Assembly (NCBI GenBank): GCA_963696675.1
Contig: CAVOLM010000042.1
Location: 1-64,000, forward strand
DNA: 64,000 nucleotides
DNA from: DATBVX01 sp963696675
GTDB taxonomy: Bacteria; Pseudomonadota; Gammaproteobacteria; Steroidobacterales; Steroidobacteraceae
Reading direction: 5' to 3'
Shown: positions 1 through 9,169 of the stretch, piece by piece
Layout: each line of letters starts with the position of its first letter
How positions within the stretch are numbered: position 1 is the first letter of the stretch
Made by a program: the position numbers and the translations under genes
The notes under the pieces: generated by a model
Seen by the model: only the letters and a program-made list of their open reading frames with translations
The model's database searches: none
Told to the model about the DNA's origin: nothing

Positions 1-1
1 T

Positions 2-1086
2 CTGCCGGCCATCATTGGCATGGTGGAGCAGCTCGTTGAAGAAGGGCTATGCGTACGTCGCCGACGATGGCGACGTGCTTTATTCCGTGAGCAGCTTTCC
101 GGGTTACGGGAAGCTCTCCGGCAAGCAGCTCAAGGATCTGCGTGCTGGCGCGCGCGTCGAGATCGACGCCGCGAAACGCGATCCGCTCGATTTCGTGCTT
201 TGGAAAGCGGCAAAGCCGGGCGAGCCTTGGTGGGATTCGCCCTGGGGCCCGGGACGTCCGGGGTGGCACATCGAATGCTCGGCCATGTCGACCCAGGTAC
301 TGGGCCAGCACTTCGATATTCATGGCGGGGGCGTGGATCTCAAGTTTCCTCACCACGAGAACGAGATCGCGCAGAGCTGCGCTGCGCTCGATACGCAGTT
401 CGTGAACGTCTGGATGCACAACGGCTTCGTGCGTATCAACGAGGAGAAGATGTCGAAGTCACTCGACAACTTCTTCACCATCCGCGATGTGCTCAAGGTT
501 TACGACCCGGAAACTGTCCGGTACTTCCTGCTCGGAACTCACTATCGCGCACCAATCAACTATAGCGAGGAGAACTTGCAGCAGGCAGATGCAGCCGTGA
601 CGGGTTTGTACATCGCATTGCGTGATGTGGATCCAGATCAGGCGCCACTGAGTGGCGACGTTCTCGCGCGTTTTCGGGCTGCCATGAGTGATGACTTCAA
701 CACACCGGAGGCTCTTGCGGTTCTCAAATCGCTGGCAACTGATCTGAACACCGCCAAGAGCACAGGGCGGGTGTCCGAGGCGCGGGTGATCGCTGGCCAG
801 ATGAAGAGGATCGGCGACGTGCTGGGACTGCTGCAGAGTGATCCAATTGAGAAGCTCCAAGGCGCAGTCGGTGTCATCACAGCCGGGGCAATTGACGATT
901 CAAGGGCAAGCGGTAGAAATCAGCTGAGTTTGTCGCGCGGACGAAATCGAGGCGCACATCGCGCGTCGAAATCAGGCTCGAGCATCTAAGGACTGGAAGG
1001 AATCAGATCGAATTCGCGATCTGCTCGCCGCCGCAGGAATCGTGCTCGAGGACGGCGCCAAAGGCACCACCTGGCGAAGAAAGTAG
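2..1086 (+). CDS. cysS: Cysteinyl-tRNA synthetase, 3' part; two apparent frameshifts
   Basis: Charges tRNA-Cys with cysteine in the cytoplasm. The window opens inside the gene, so the N-terminal HIGH half of the active site is missing. The KMSKS loop is intact at 447-461, after the conserved GWHIECSAMS and FPHHENEIAQS segments. Two apparent single-base insertions break the frame. One lies near 36-46, where VEQLVEEG in frame 2 passes to KKGYAYVADDGDV in frame 3. The other is at about 927-940, after which the conserved tail (from DEIEAHIARRNQ to GTTWRRK) runs to the TAG at 1084-1086. The gene is essential and both halves are well conserved, so the breaks look like sequence errors. tRNA-Pro follows 74 bases later. 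Confidence 0.93.
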
Positions 1087-1102
1087 ATCATGACCGGTAA
1101 GT

Positions 1103-1131
1103 TTGACCCTCCACAGAGCCCTCCGTATGAT
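1103..1131 (+). promoter_or_regulatory. Sigma-70 promoter for the tRNA-Pro/Arg/His cluster
   Basis: TTGACC at 1103-1108 and TATGAT at 1126-1131 are separated by exactly 17 bases, each matching the consensus at five of six positions. A GC-rich discriminator (TCCGGCCCCC) follows, as is usual for stable-RNA promoters under growth-rate control. Transcription would begin about 1138, some 23 bases before tRNA-Pro. Confidence 0.6.
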
Positions 1132-1160
1132 TCCGGCCCCCGTGCAGGGCGGTAGTCGAT

Positions 1161-1238
<78 letters not shown>

Positions 1239-1294
1239 TCTACCCGGGTCGCGTGGACGCACCTGGATTCGACGGCTATTGTGCGATCGGCTGC

Positions 1295-1371
1295 GCGCCC
1301 GTAGCTCAGCTGGATAGAGCATCGGCCTTCTAAGCCGAGGGTCGCAGGTTCGAGTCCTGCCGGGCGCACCA
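1295..1371 (+). tRNA. tRNA-Arg (anticodon TCT)
   Basis: A 77-base cloverleaf with acceptor GCGCCCG/CGGGCGC, encoded CCA, and anticodon loop CTTCTAA giving anticodon TCT (reads AGA/AGG). Second tRNA of the cluster. Confidence 0.95.
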
Positions 1372-1379
1372 GGACAGTG

Positions 1380-1455
1380 GTGGACGTAGCTCAGTTGGTA
1401 GAGCCCCGGATTGTGATTCCGGCCGTCGTGGGTTCGAGTCCCATCGTCCACCCCA
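1380..1455 (+). tRNA. tRNA-His (anticodon GTG)
   Basis: A 76-base cloverleaf with acceptor GTGGACG/CGTCCAC, discriminator C, encoded CCA and anticodon GTG in the loop TTGTGAT. The G at 1379 can supply the G-1 base characteristic of tRNA-His. Only 8 bases separate it from tRNA-Arg, which implies processing from one precursor. Confidence 0.95.
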
Positions 1456-1530
1456 TCTTCCGAGTGCCCCGCGATTGGGCGTTTATACGGACGCTTCAGT
1501 GCCTGGCCTGAGCGCGATGGGAGTCCTTCG

Positions 1531-1992
1531 ATGAAACTGACAGTCAACGGCAGCACTCATGAGGTGGCCGTTCCTGACGACATGCCTCTGTTGTGGGTAT
1601 TGCGAGATGTACTCGGACTCACGGGCACGAAGTACGGCTGCGGCATGGCGCTTTGCGGCGCCTGTACCGTGCTCGTGGGTAACGAGTCCGTGCGTTCGTG
1701 CAGTCGTCCGGTGTCCACGATCGGAGGCCAGCCTATTACGACCATCGAGGGTCTTGCCGGTGCAGACCTGCATCCGGTGCAGCAGGCGTGGATTGAGGCG
1801 GACGTCGTGCAGTGCGGATACTGCCAATCCGGCCAGGTGATGACCGCTGTCGCGCTCCTCAAGTCGAACGCCCGGCCAACCGACCAGGACATCGACGCCG
1901 CGTTCGCGGGCAACATCTGCCGCTGTGGCACTTATCAGCGGATTCGTGCGGCTGTTCACCTGGCCGTTCGTAACACGGGGGACCGGAAATGA
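1531..1992 (+). CDS. iorA: Isoquinoline 1-oxidoreductase-type [2Fe-2S] small subunit
   Basis: The small iron-sulfur subunit (153 residues) of a two-subunit molybdenum hydroxylase. It carries electrons from the molybdopterin site to an acceptor. The N-terminal plant-ferredoxin cluster ligands are Cys37, Cys42, Cys45 and Cys57. The second cluster of the xanthine-oxidase fold is ligated by the CGYC motif (Cys95, Cys98) and the CRC motif (Cys130, Cys132). All eight cysteines are present, and the length is typical of IorA-like subunits. The stop overlaps the iorB start by four bases (ATGA at 1989-1992), so translation is probably coupled. The physiological substrate cannot be read from the sequence, as many family members act on other N-heterocycles or aldehydes. 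Confidence 0.88.
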   Translation: MKLTVNGSTHEVAVPDDMPLLWVLRDVLGLTGTKYGCGMALCGACTVLVGNESVRSCSRPVSTIGGQPITTIEGLAGADLHPVQQAWIEADVVQCGYCQSGQVMTAVALLKSNARPTDQDIDAAFAGNICRCGTYQRIRAAVHLAVRNTGDRK

Positions 1993-4157
1993 ATTCCGTG
2001 AACCGTGGGCGTCGGCGGTTTCTCACGACGAGCGCAGGCGCAACGGCCGGACTCGTCATCGCCTTCCACGTTCCCATTGCGGCGCGCCTCGCGCGGGCGC
2101 AGCAAGCTCCAGCAGCGCCACGCCCATTGCCAGCGCCGAATGCCTTTCTTCAGATCCATCCTGACGACTCGGTAACCGTTCGCCTCGCGCACGCGGAAAT
2201 GGGGCAGGGGGTGTGGACCACGCTCCCCATGTTGATCGCCGAGGAACTCGACTGTGAGTGGAACAAGGTGCGTGTCGAGCATGCGCCCGCAGCAGCGGTG
2301 TATGCGCATCTGCTGATGGGAATGCAGATGACGGGTGGTTCTACCAGCACTTGGTCTGAATTCGACCGCTACCGTCAGGTGGGGGCCATGGCACGCGACA
2401 TGCTCGTGCGCGCAGCGGCTGCAGAGTGGCAGGTTGCACCGGCCGAGTGCCGCACCGAGAACGGCGTCGTCACGCATGAAGGCAAACGTCTCTCATATGG
2501 CGCGCTCGCGACGAAGGCGGAGAAACTCGCGCCGCCGACGCAGGTCTCGCTCAAGTCATCGCAGGACTGGAAGATCATCGGTAAGCCAACGAAACGGCTC
2601 GACTCGCGCGCCAAGGTCACCGGTGCAGCACAGTTCGGTCTCGATGTCCGGCTGCCAGGTCTGTTGACTGCCGTCATTGCGCGGCCGCCGGTGTTCGGGG
2701 CGCAGGTAAAGTCATTTGATGCGAATCGTGCGAAGGTGGTCGCCGGGGTGAAGACCGTCGTGCAGGTGCCCTCGGGCGTGGCAGTGGTCGGCGAGAATTT
2801 CTGGGCTGCGAAGGCCGGCCGCGATGCGCTCGAGGTCGAATGGGACCTGGGCCCGGGCGCGAGTGTGGATACGGATGCGCTGCGTGATGAGTATCGGCGC
2901 GTTGGGCGCACAGCGGGGGTGATCGCGGCACAGGCTGGCGATGTTGCCGCCGGGATGTTCAAGCCGACGCTCGAAGCCGAATACGACGTTCCCTACCTCG
3001 CGCACGCAGCGATGGAACCGCTCAATTGCGTCGCGCGGCTCGCGCCGGATTCCTGCGAGCTGTGGCTTGGTACCCAGTTTCAGACGATCGATCAGAAAGC
3101 GGCAGCCGAGGTCGCTGGGTTGAAGCCGGAACAAGTCACGATCCACACCACGTTCCTCGGTGGAGCGTTCGGCCGTCGCGCGACCGGGTCCGCACATCTG
3201 GTGCGGGAGACGGTGGCGATAGCGAAAGCTGTCGGCCTGCCTGTGAAGGTGGTCTGGACGCGCGAGGACGACATGCGCGGCGGTTACTACCGGCCGCAGT
3301 TCTACCACCGGGTCGCCGTGCAACTCGGTGCCGGCGGCCTGCCGGAGCGTTGGGAGCACGCGATCGTCGGGCAGTCGCTCTTCGAGGACACACCGTTCGC
3401 CAACTTCATCAAGAACGGCATAGAGAGCGCCGCCGTCGAGGGAGTGAGCGATTCGCCCTACCTGAAGAACACGAGTGCGTGTCGCGTCTCGTTGCACATG
3501 CCGAAGAACCCGGTACCCGTGCTCTGGTGGCGCTCGGTGGGCAATTCGCAGAACGCCTTCGTGATGGAGAGTGTGATCGATGAGCTCGCGAGCGCTGCGA
3601 AGCAGGATCCGCTCGCGTACCGTCGGCGGCTACTCGCGGATCAGCCTCGGCATCTGGGCGTGCTCAATCTTGCCGCGGAGAAGGCCGGTTGGGGCAAACC
3701 CTTGCCGAAGGGTCACGCTCATGGTCTCGCCGTGCACCAATCGTTCGGTTCCTGGGTCGCGCAGGTTGCGGAGGTCTCGATCGATTCGGGACAGGTGCGC
3801 GTGCATCGCGTGGTGTGCGTCATCGATTGCGGCGTCTGCGTGAATCCGGAAGGTGTGCGCGCCCAGATGGAGTCGGGAATCGTCTACGGGTTATCGGCCG
3901 CACTGCATGGCCGTATCACGGTCAAGCAGGGCCGCGTGCAACAGTCGAACTTTCACGAGTACCCAGTGCTGCGTATGCCCGAAATGCCTCGCGTCGACGT
4001 GCACATCGTGCCAAGTACCCAGAAGTCGGGTGGCGCGGGCGAACCGGGTACACCGCCGATCGCACCGGCCGTCGGCAATGCAATCTTCGCGCTGAGCGGT
4101 CGTCGCTTGCGCAGCTTGCCGTTCGACGTTTCCGAACCAGGCGCCGCGATAGGCTGA
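1989..4157 (+). CDS. iorB: Isoquinoline 1-oxidoreductase-type molybdopterin large subunit, Tat-exported
   Basis: The molybdopterin-binding catalytic subunit (722 residues) of a xanthine-dehydrogenase-family hydroxylase, partner of the [2Fe-2S] protein just upstream. The N-terminus (NRGRRRFLTTSAG, then a hydrophobic segment to about residue 37) is a twin-arginine signal, so the complex should be folded in the cytoplasm and exported. The expected catalytic glutamate lies in GGAGEPGTPP near residue 685. The protein is a single-chain fusion of the two molybdopterin halves, as in IorB and aldehyde dehydrogenases of the same type. No XdhC-type maturation factor is encoded beside it. The frame is clean throughout, in contrast to many genes in this window. 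The substrate is unassigned. Confidence 0.87.
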   Translation: MNSVNRGRRRFLTTSAGATAGLVIAFHVPIAARLARAQQAPAAPRPLPAPNAFLQIHPDDSVTVRLAHAEMGQGVWTTLPMLIAEELDCEWNKVRVEHAPAAAVYAHLLMGMQMTGGSTSTWSEFDRYRQVGAMARDMLVRAAAAEWQVAPAECRTENGVVTHEGKRLSYGALATKAEKLAPPTQVSLKSSQDWKIIGKPTKRLDSRAKVTGAAQFGLDVRLPGLLTAVIARPPVFGAQVKSFDANRAKVVAGVKTVVQVPSGVAVVGENFWAAKAGRDALEVEWDLGPGASVDTDALRDEYRRVGRTAGVIAAQAGDVAAGMFKPTLEAEYDVPYLAHAAMEPLNCVARLAPDSCELWLGTQFQTIDQKAAAEVAGLKPEQVTIHTTFLGGAFGRRATGSAHLVRETVAIAKAVGLPVKVVWTREDDMRGGYYRPQFYHRVAVQLGAGGLPERWEHAIVGQSLFEDTPFANFIKNGIESAAVEGVSDSPYLKNTSACRVSLHMPKNPVPVLWWRSVGNSQNAFVMESVIDELASAAKQDPLAYRRRLLADQPRHLGVLNLAAEKAGWGKPLPKGHAHGLAVHQSFGSWVAQVAEVSIDSGQVRVHRVVCVIDCGVCVNPEGVRAQMESGIVYGLSAALHGRITVKQGRVQQSNFHEYPVLRMPEMPRVDVHIVPSTQKSGGAGEPGTPPIAPAVGNAIFALSGRRLRSLPFDVSEPGAAIG

Positions 4158-4318
4158 CCGGCTTCGCAAACTCCGCCTGGCTGGGAGTTGTAATTCTTGC
4201 CGTCGCGCTTTCGGATTCCATCGTCCATCCACTCTTCGGTGACGATTCGGTTGCGCAGCCGGAACCGATATCGTTAGCGCCCGTCCAAAATCGACAACAC
4301 GCGACGGAATCAACCTGG

Positions 4319-5829
4319 ATGAATGCTGTGAGCAGCGGAATGCTCATCCCGCAGAGCGTTCGGACGCGGCGCCTCCTGATCATTGCTGCGATTATCACGG
4401 CCATCTGTATCGCGGTGATCGTGATCTCACGACACCCATTTCTCCTGCGTCATCACAAGGATCTGGTCGAGAAGCGCCTGTCACGCCTGCTCGGATTCGC
4501 TGTGGCGGTCGAGGGCCCGATCGTGATGCGAGTCTTGCCCTGGCCGTGGGTCGACCTGAAGGACGTACACGTGCGCGCGGCCGATGGTGACTCGAAATTG
4601 GAGCCACTCAATGCCAAGGACATGAGCGTGCGGCTCGATTTGTTGCCTCTGCTGTCCGGCAAGTGGTCGATCCGTCGGCTCAAAGTGACCGACGCTGAAG
4701 TCTGTGTCTCGGTGCAACGTGGCTCGCCCTGCGACTGGCGTCGAGCGCTCGAGGCAATCGATGAGGTCACGACCCTGGACCAGGTTACGGTCAGAGGACT
4801 GAAGATCTCGTGTCACGGCGGCTTGTGCGGAAAGACGCTTGTTCAGAAGGTCGCGCTGGTTACGGCAAGCCTGCCTGCACATGGTGCGACGAAGGTGTCG
4901 ATATATGCCCGAGGACAATGCGCGAACCGTTTGCTGAACTTTCGGGTGGCACGTGGAGCGATTTCCGAGCAAATCGCCCTTGGCGCGCCAAAGCCACCCT
5001 GCGTTGGCAGGGCATGAACATGGCGATGGCAGGCACCATTCGTGAGCCCAGGAAATTGCGTGGCGTCGATCTCGACGTAGATGGTCGAGCCCAGCTTGGT
5101 CGGTGGCACGGTGTTTCGCTGGGAGAGCCACGTATTCGCGGACACTTGACGGAAGGCAAGGACGGCTACCAACTCGACATCGATCGCAGCGAGTGGGGTA
5201 CGGGGAAAGTGATTGGCAAGGTGAACGTTGCGCGAAGCAACAGTGGACTGCAGATCAATGGAACCGTGGCCGCGAAGGGTATGGATCTCGATCCCTGGAT
5301 GGATAAGCCAACGGAAGGGCAGGCCTCGGGTGGCTATGCCGATGTCACCGCAACGTTTACTACGAGCGGGAATACTGTCGATGAGTGGCCTGCTCACCTG
5401 CAGGGCTCGGCGCGTTTCGATGCGGGACCCGCAGAGATGCCGATCGACCAGGTCGAACGCTGGTCGAAGGGGCTACTGAAGTTTGTGTTCTCGCTGCCGG
5501 CCGAAGGTGCGGTAACTCACATTCACTGCATGGGTGGGCAATTTGATCTGCGTGACGGACGCGCGAGCACCAATGACCTGCGAATCGACACCGAGACGGC
5601 GCGAATGCGCGGTATGGGTTCTCTGTACCTCCCCAAGGGAGAGATGGACTTGATCATCAAGCCGACTCTCAAGCATGGGCCGCTCAAGGACGCGCCGCTG
5701 GTTCAGGTCTCCGGGGATATTGAACGGCCAGTTGCGCGCCTCGCGAGCGAAGAGGCGAAGGCCGAATCCAAACCGAGTTTGGACAACCTTCCAGACAAGC
5801 CCGCCGATCCTGAAAATCCATGCCGGTGA
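4319..5829 (+). CDS. AsmA-family inner-membrane-anchored protein; one frameshift
   Basis: AsmA-family proteins are anchored in the inner membrane with a long beta-rich periplasmic part and are linked to phospholipid transport and outer-membrane homeostasis. Residues 19-37 form a single transmembrane helix. It is followed by a typical AsmA segment (pattern LLGFAVAVEGPI, then WPWVDLKDVHV). The second half carries the C-terminal AsmA domain (DLRDGRASTNDLRIDTETA, MDLIIKPTLK). The two halves are in different frames, with a switch near 4915-4945 that fits one lost base. The start could also be the ATG at 4340. About 160 bases separate it from iorB and I see no clear promoter there. Confidence 0.75.
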
Positions 5830-5856
5830 CGGGGGTTGGGACGGGAAGCTGAGTGC

Positions 5857-5887
5857 TTGCACTGACGCAGGTGTGATCCGGTAGAAT
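5857..5887 (+). promoter_or_regulatory. Probable promoter of tRNA-Lys
   Basis: TAGAAT at 5882-5887 is a good -10 box followed by a GC-rich discriminator (GCGCGCCC). A weak TTGCAC lies 19 bases upstream. tRNA-Lys begins 30 bases after the -10 box. Confidence 0.42.
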
Positions 5888-5917
5888 GCGCGCCCTCGCG
5901 AGGAATCCCGCCGAGAC

Positions 5918-5993
5918 GGGCCATTAGCTCAATTGGTAGAGCAGCGGACTCTTAATCCGTTGGTTATAGGTTCGAGTCCTATATGGCCCACCA
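5918..5993 (+). tRNA. tRNA-Lys (anticodon CTT)
   Basis: A 76-base cloverleaf with acceptor GGGCCAT/ATGGCCC, encoded CCA, and anticodon loop CTCTTAA giving CTT. The last bases of this gene recur at 6311-6322. Confidence 0.95.
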
Positions 5994-6408
5994 ACATTCG
6001 TTAACCAGATCCGCCGCTTAGGCACGCCGCCCCATCGCCGCCGGTCCGCGACCGGGGAGCTGTCTGTTTCACTCTCGACGCGCGGCCGGACGTCAGTGCT
6101 CAACGAGTGCAAGAAACTGCCGAATCGCGGACAGTCCGTCGTTGGCAAGCGCAGCGGTGAGCAGCATGCATCCGAAGGGCTCCGCGCGATTTGGCAGTGG
6201 TACATGCGCACCTGGGAAGGTCAATTTCATCTATCGAGCGCGCGTTGTCATCGTTGATTTCAGCGGTTGGAACCCGAACGTGATGTACGAGACCCTTGTC
6301 TGGTTCGTCCATGGCCCACCAAAGCCAATAAACTGTGATCCAAGGAGAGACCGTAGTCTTCATGCCGCCACTAGAATGCGGCGTCAAGTCAAGGGCCGAG
6401 GTCGAGGA
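5994..6408 (+). other. Gene-poor stretch downstream of tRNA-Lys
   Basis: No convincing gene on either strand: the open frames here show no recognisable protein family and are not preceded by good ribosome binding sites. The one notable element is a copy of the tRNA-Lys 3' end at 6302-6322. The stretch ends at the ribosome binding site (GAGG) of the lipoprotein gene. Confidence 0.5.
6302..6322 (+). repeat. Degenerate copy of the tRNA-Lys 3' end
   Basis: ATGGCCCACCAA at 6311-6322 repeats exactly the 3' end of tRNA-Lys plus the next base (5984-5995). It is preceded by GGTTCG and TCC, which match the T-arm of the tRNA with five bases missing. The 327-base offset and the shortened T-arm suggest a decayed duplication or an old attachment-site scar, not a working tRNA. 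Confidence 0.5.
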
Positions 6409-8123
6409 ATGAGCGGGAGAATTCTTGCGCGCGCGCTCTGCGTACTTGCCGCCGTGTGGACACTGTCTGCGTGCAGCGGGGGCGGGGGCAGCAAGCAGAG
6501 CAATGGCGATGTAACCGCACCTCCTGCACCCACCGGCTTGACTGCTGCTGTTCAGGGCATGGGCGGTGTGTTGCTCTCATGGACGGCGTCCTCCGATCCT
6601 TCGGGAATCATCCGCTACGAAGTTCAACGGGCTGGAGCGAAGATCGCGGACGTCGCGGGAAACGCGACGACGTTTCTCGATTCGACGATCAGTCCCGCGA
6701 CGACGTACTCGTACGCCGTACGTGCCATCGATGGCGCCAACAATGCTTCCGTGCTGTCGAACGCTGCTTCGGTCACGACGCCGCCCGTTTCGGGTACGTC
6801 GTTCGGCCTCGAATGGCCGGGCGATGGCGCAACGCGCCGCATGCTCTACTGGCACAATCCGTTCCCGATTTACGACGCGACCTACGTCTTCAAGGTGTAT
6901 CCGCGCAAGAAGACGTGCCCTACGAGAGTCCCACCGGCTACTACACGACGTTCTTCTGGGGCAACGACGGCTCATTCATCTGGGATGGCGGAAGCGCAGC
7001 AACGTACTACGGCGCTCACCCGTACCCGATTCCAGCTCCCAACGGTCCCGGTCAGTGGGAGATCTCGGTGTACAGCAACGACTACACCACGGGCAGCGAA
7101 GTCCAGTGGGATCGTTGGTACACGCAGGCCTTCCGCGCCTGGCGGGAGTCGCCGTCGATCACGCATCACGAGTTCTATTGGGATTGGCCGGACACCAGCA
7201 AGGTCATCACGAAGACGATCGTGGATGCCAATTGGGCAAAGGTGAACCCACCCACGCCGGCAATCGTGGTTGGCCAGGCGCCCAATCTCAACGGAGTGTC
7301 ATGGGGCGGCTATCCAGGATGGGAGGAATTCAACGGGATCATCCGCGGCATCCAGATCTACTCGGGATTGCTGTCGGTCGCGGACATCCAGGCCGAGATC
7401 GCCGCTCCGATGTCCACCGCGGCGGGCCGGAACTTCATCTGGTACCTCAACGTCGATCCTCGCCCCAGCGACGTGACCGACAAGAAGGGCATAGGCACGC
7501 CGCACAACGGAACTTGGGATGGCACGCCAGCCATGGAATGGACCGGCGCTGTCGCCACCGGCATCACCGACTCCGGGGCGACGATCAAGTGGACGACGAA
7601 TGATCCCGCCGACTCTCAGATCGATTACGGTACGACTGCGGCGTATGGGCAGGCCACGATGGTCAACCCTTTGCTCGTGACATCGCATGCGATGAGTCTT
7701 TCCGGATTGATTGCAGGCACCACGTATCACTACCGCGTGCGGTCCCAGGACGCTGCCGGCAACGCCGCTACCAGTGTCGATTTCACTTTCAGGACCGTCT
7801 CCGCGGCGGACGCGACGCCGCCGGCAATAGCGGCGGTTGGGGCGACCAACGTCACGGCTTTCGGGGCGACGATCACGTGGACGACGAATGAACCGGCCGA
7901 CTCTCAGGTCGATTACGGCATGACTGCGGCCTATGGTCAGACCACGATAGCGAACCCGGCGCTCGTCACCGCGCACTCGGTGAGCCTTTCGGCCTTGCCT
8001 ACAGGCGCCACGTGGCATTTTCGGGTTCGCTCCACGGACGCTGCGAGCAACTCTGCCACCAGCCCCGACTTTACTTTCACATCTTCCGCCCAGGGTGCAA
8101 CAGCGAGCTCTGGCGACCGATGA
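6409..8123 (+). CDS. Fibronectin-type-III lipoprotein with lectin-like middle; one frameshift
   Basis: An exported lipoprotein of roughly 570 residues. The N-terminus has a lipoprotein signal ending in LSAC and then a glycine-rich linker. A fibronectin type III domain follows (about residues 40-125). The middle region (about 130-345) has many aromatic residues and resembles a concanavalin-like fold; I cannot assign its ligand. The C-terminal part consists of two near-identical 96-residue FN3-like repeats of the kind found at the N-terminus of purple acid phosphatases (WTTNDPADSQIDYG and WTTNEPADSQVDYG). The frame switches near 6905-6915, consistent with a lost base. A role at the cell surface, perhaps in adhesion or glycan binding, is inferred only from domain type. 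Confidence 0.72.
7560..8087 (+). repeat. Two tandem 288-base coding repeats
   Basis: Direct repeats inside the lipoprotein gene. For example, GGGGCGACGATCA at 7575 recurs at 7863, giving a 288-base (96-residue) period. They encode two FN3-like domains and point to recent internal duplication. Confidence 0.75.
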
Positions 8124-8259
8124 ACAGCCACAGGGCTGCGCGCCTATCAGGGCGAAATATCGAACCGCTGGCGAGTCTCGTGAGCCAGCCAAGCTGATCG
8201 ACCATCATCCCGACCACCGGCGCGAGAAAGCCGGCTGCGTTACCACCTGTGTTGTTCGC
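8116..8259 (-). pseudogene. Remnant of an MFS transporter (C-terminal fragment)
   Basis: Reading the minus strand, about 48 residues match the end of an anion:cation-symporter-type MFS protein. ANNTGGNAAGFLAPVVGMM is the classic helix-11 motif, followed by VDQLGWLTRLASGSIF and then, in neighbouring frames, ALIGA and ALWLFI. No start, no upstream helices and no intact frame remain; the next 200 bases on the minus strand are occupied by the lipoprotein gene on the other strand. I read it as the decayed tail of a lost transporter gene. Confidence 0.6.
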
Positions 8260-8281
8260 CTTCCATCGTGAAGGGAAACGA

Positions 8282-8306
8282 GGGTGAGCGGCGGTTCCGC
8301 TCACCC
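8282..8306. terminator. Perfect 10-bp hairpin between convergent genes
   Basis: GGGTGAGCGG at 8282-8291 pairs perfectly with CCGCTCACCC at 8297-8306 around a five-base loop. It lies between the lipoprotein gene (+) and the DUF1097 gene (-), so it may stop transcription from both sides. Neither side has a long T run, so strength is uncertain. Confidence 0.5.
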
Positions 8307-8325
8307 CTAACGATTGCGCTTCAGA

Positions 8326-8871
8326 TCAGGTCTTTTTCGTCAGCGCCTTCGCGAGCTTCCCGGACAGCAAGCCCAGGACGGCACCGATCGCCATCGAGAG
8401 GATCAGCAACACGAGCGGATTTTCGAGCCCCGCAGTCGTCAGATTCTGCAGGGGCCCGGTGCCACGCTCGCCTGGCGAAGCCGCAGCCGCGGATGCCTGG
8501 TGGAGCGAATAAGCCACCGTAGCGGCGTAGCCATAGACGTTCGCCGGAACGACTGACAGTTGATCGATCGAGGCGACGATCACCAGGAAGAAAACCGTGA
8601 CTCCAACGACGCCGGCAATCGCGGCCGTTCCGGCGCCACCGACGCCGGTCTTGAAGATCAACAGCAATGCTATCCAGGCGATGAGAGCGCCATAAGCGTT
8701 ACCGCAGATCGTCTTGACGAGCGCCTTTGTGTCTCCACCACTATGGAAGAAGCAACCCCAGGCGATGAATCCGGCCCATACGAGCAAGGGGCTCAGCGGA
8801 CCCAGGGCCAAGTAGGCCCAGATCGCTCCTAGGACAGCAATGCTCAGTGACAACGCAAATAGAGCTGGCAT
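8326..8871 (-). CDS. DUF1097 inner-membrane protein
   Basis: A 181-residue hydrophobic protein of the DUF1097 (YcdZ-like) family, function unknown. I count about five transmembrane segments, with the family pattern AWGCFFHSGGD near residues 37-47 and a helical hairpin at 150-172 ending in a lysine-rich tail. A strong ribosome binding site (GGGAGG) lies seven bases before the ATG at 8869-8871. It stands alone, with a hairpin directly downstream. In other bacteria such proteins are sometimes found near transport genes; the decayed MFS fragment next to it may be a former neighbour. Confidence 0.8.
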   Translation of the reverse strand: MPALFALSLSIAVLGAIWAYLALGPLSPLLVWAGFIAWGCFFHSGGDTKALVKTICGNAYGALIAWIALLLIFKTGVGGAGTAAIAGVVGVTVFFLVIVASIDQLSVVPANVYGYAATVAYSLHQASAAAASPGERGTGPLQNLTTAGLENPLVLLILSMAIGAVLGLLSGKLAKALTKKT

Positions 8872-9115
8872 GACATGACCTCCCGGAATGTTAGGAGAGA
8901 TATTCTTTTGGCCAGAGCAGAGGGGGTCCTTAGCCTTCTATTGGTTGTTTGCGGCCCCCCGGCGGCATGCGTCCCCGCCGGCCGCCAATCCTAGCGATGT
9001 CACTGCCGAAGTGACAGGTTTTCCGCGTGGGCAGCGGGGAGGTGCGTCGGGCGATCTGAGCCCGCGGCTTGGGGTGTCGGTCGTACCGAAGCGGAGGCGA
9101 GAGCGTCGATTGACT

Positions 9116-9150
9116 CCCGGCGCGGCGCACAGAAAGCGCGCCGCGCCGGG
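9116..9150 (-). terminator. 13-bp GC-rich hairpin after the small exported protein
   Basis: CCCGGCGCGGCGC (9116-9128) and GCGCCGCGCCGGG (9138-9150) form a perfect 13-bp stem with a nine-base loop, beginning 19 bases past the stop of the minus-strand gene at 9170-9637. No T run follows on the minus strand. A second, 7-bp hairpin (8998-9004/9010-9016) lies further on in the otherwise empty 8872-9169 interval. Confidence 0.5.
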
Positions 9151-9169
9151 AATCACAAGAACGGCAGCG

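Noticed and set aside
1148..1155. GGCGGTAG upstream of tRNA-Pro, as a second ops site
   Set aside because: Only the 8-base core matches, the following bases differ from ops, and about two such 8-mers are expected by chance in 128 kb of both strands. A tRNA cluster is not a plausible RfaH target.
5994..6408. Open frames on both strands in the tRNA-Lys downstream gap as genes
   Set aside because: No homology, poor ribosome binding sites, and overlap with the tRNA or its remnant.
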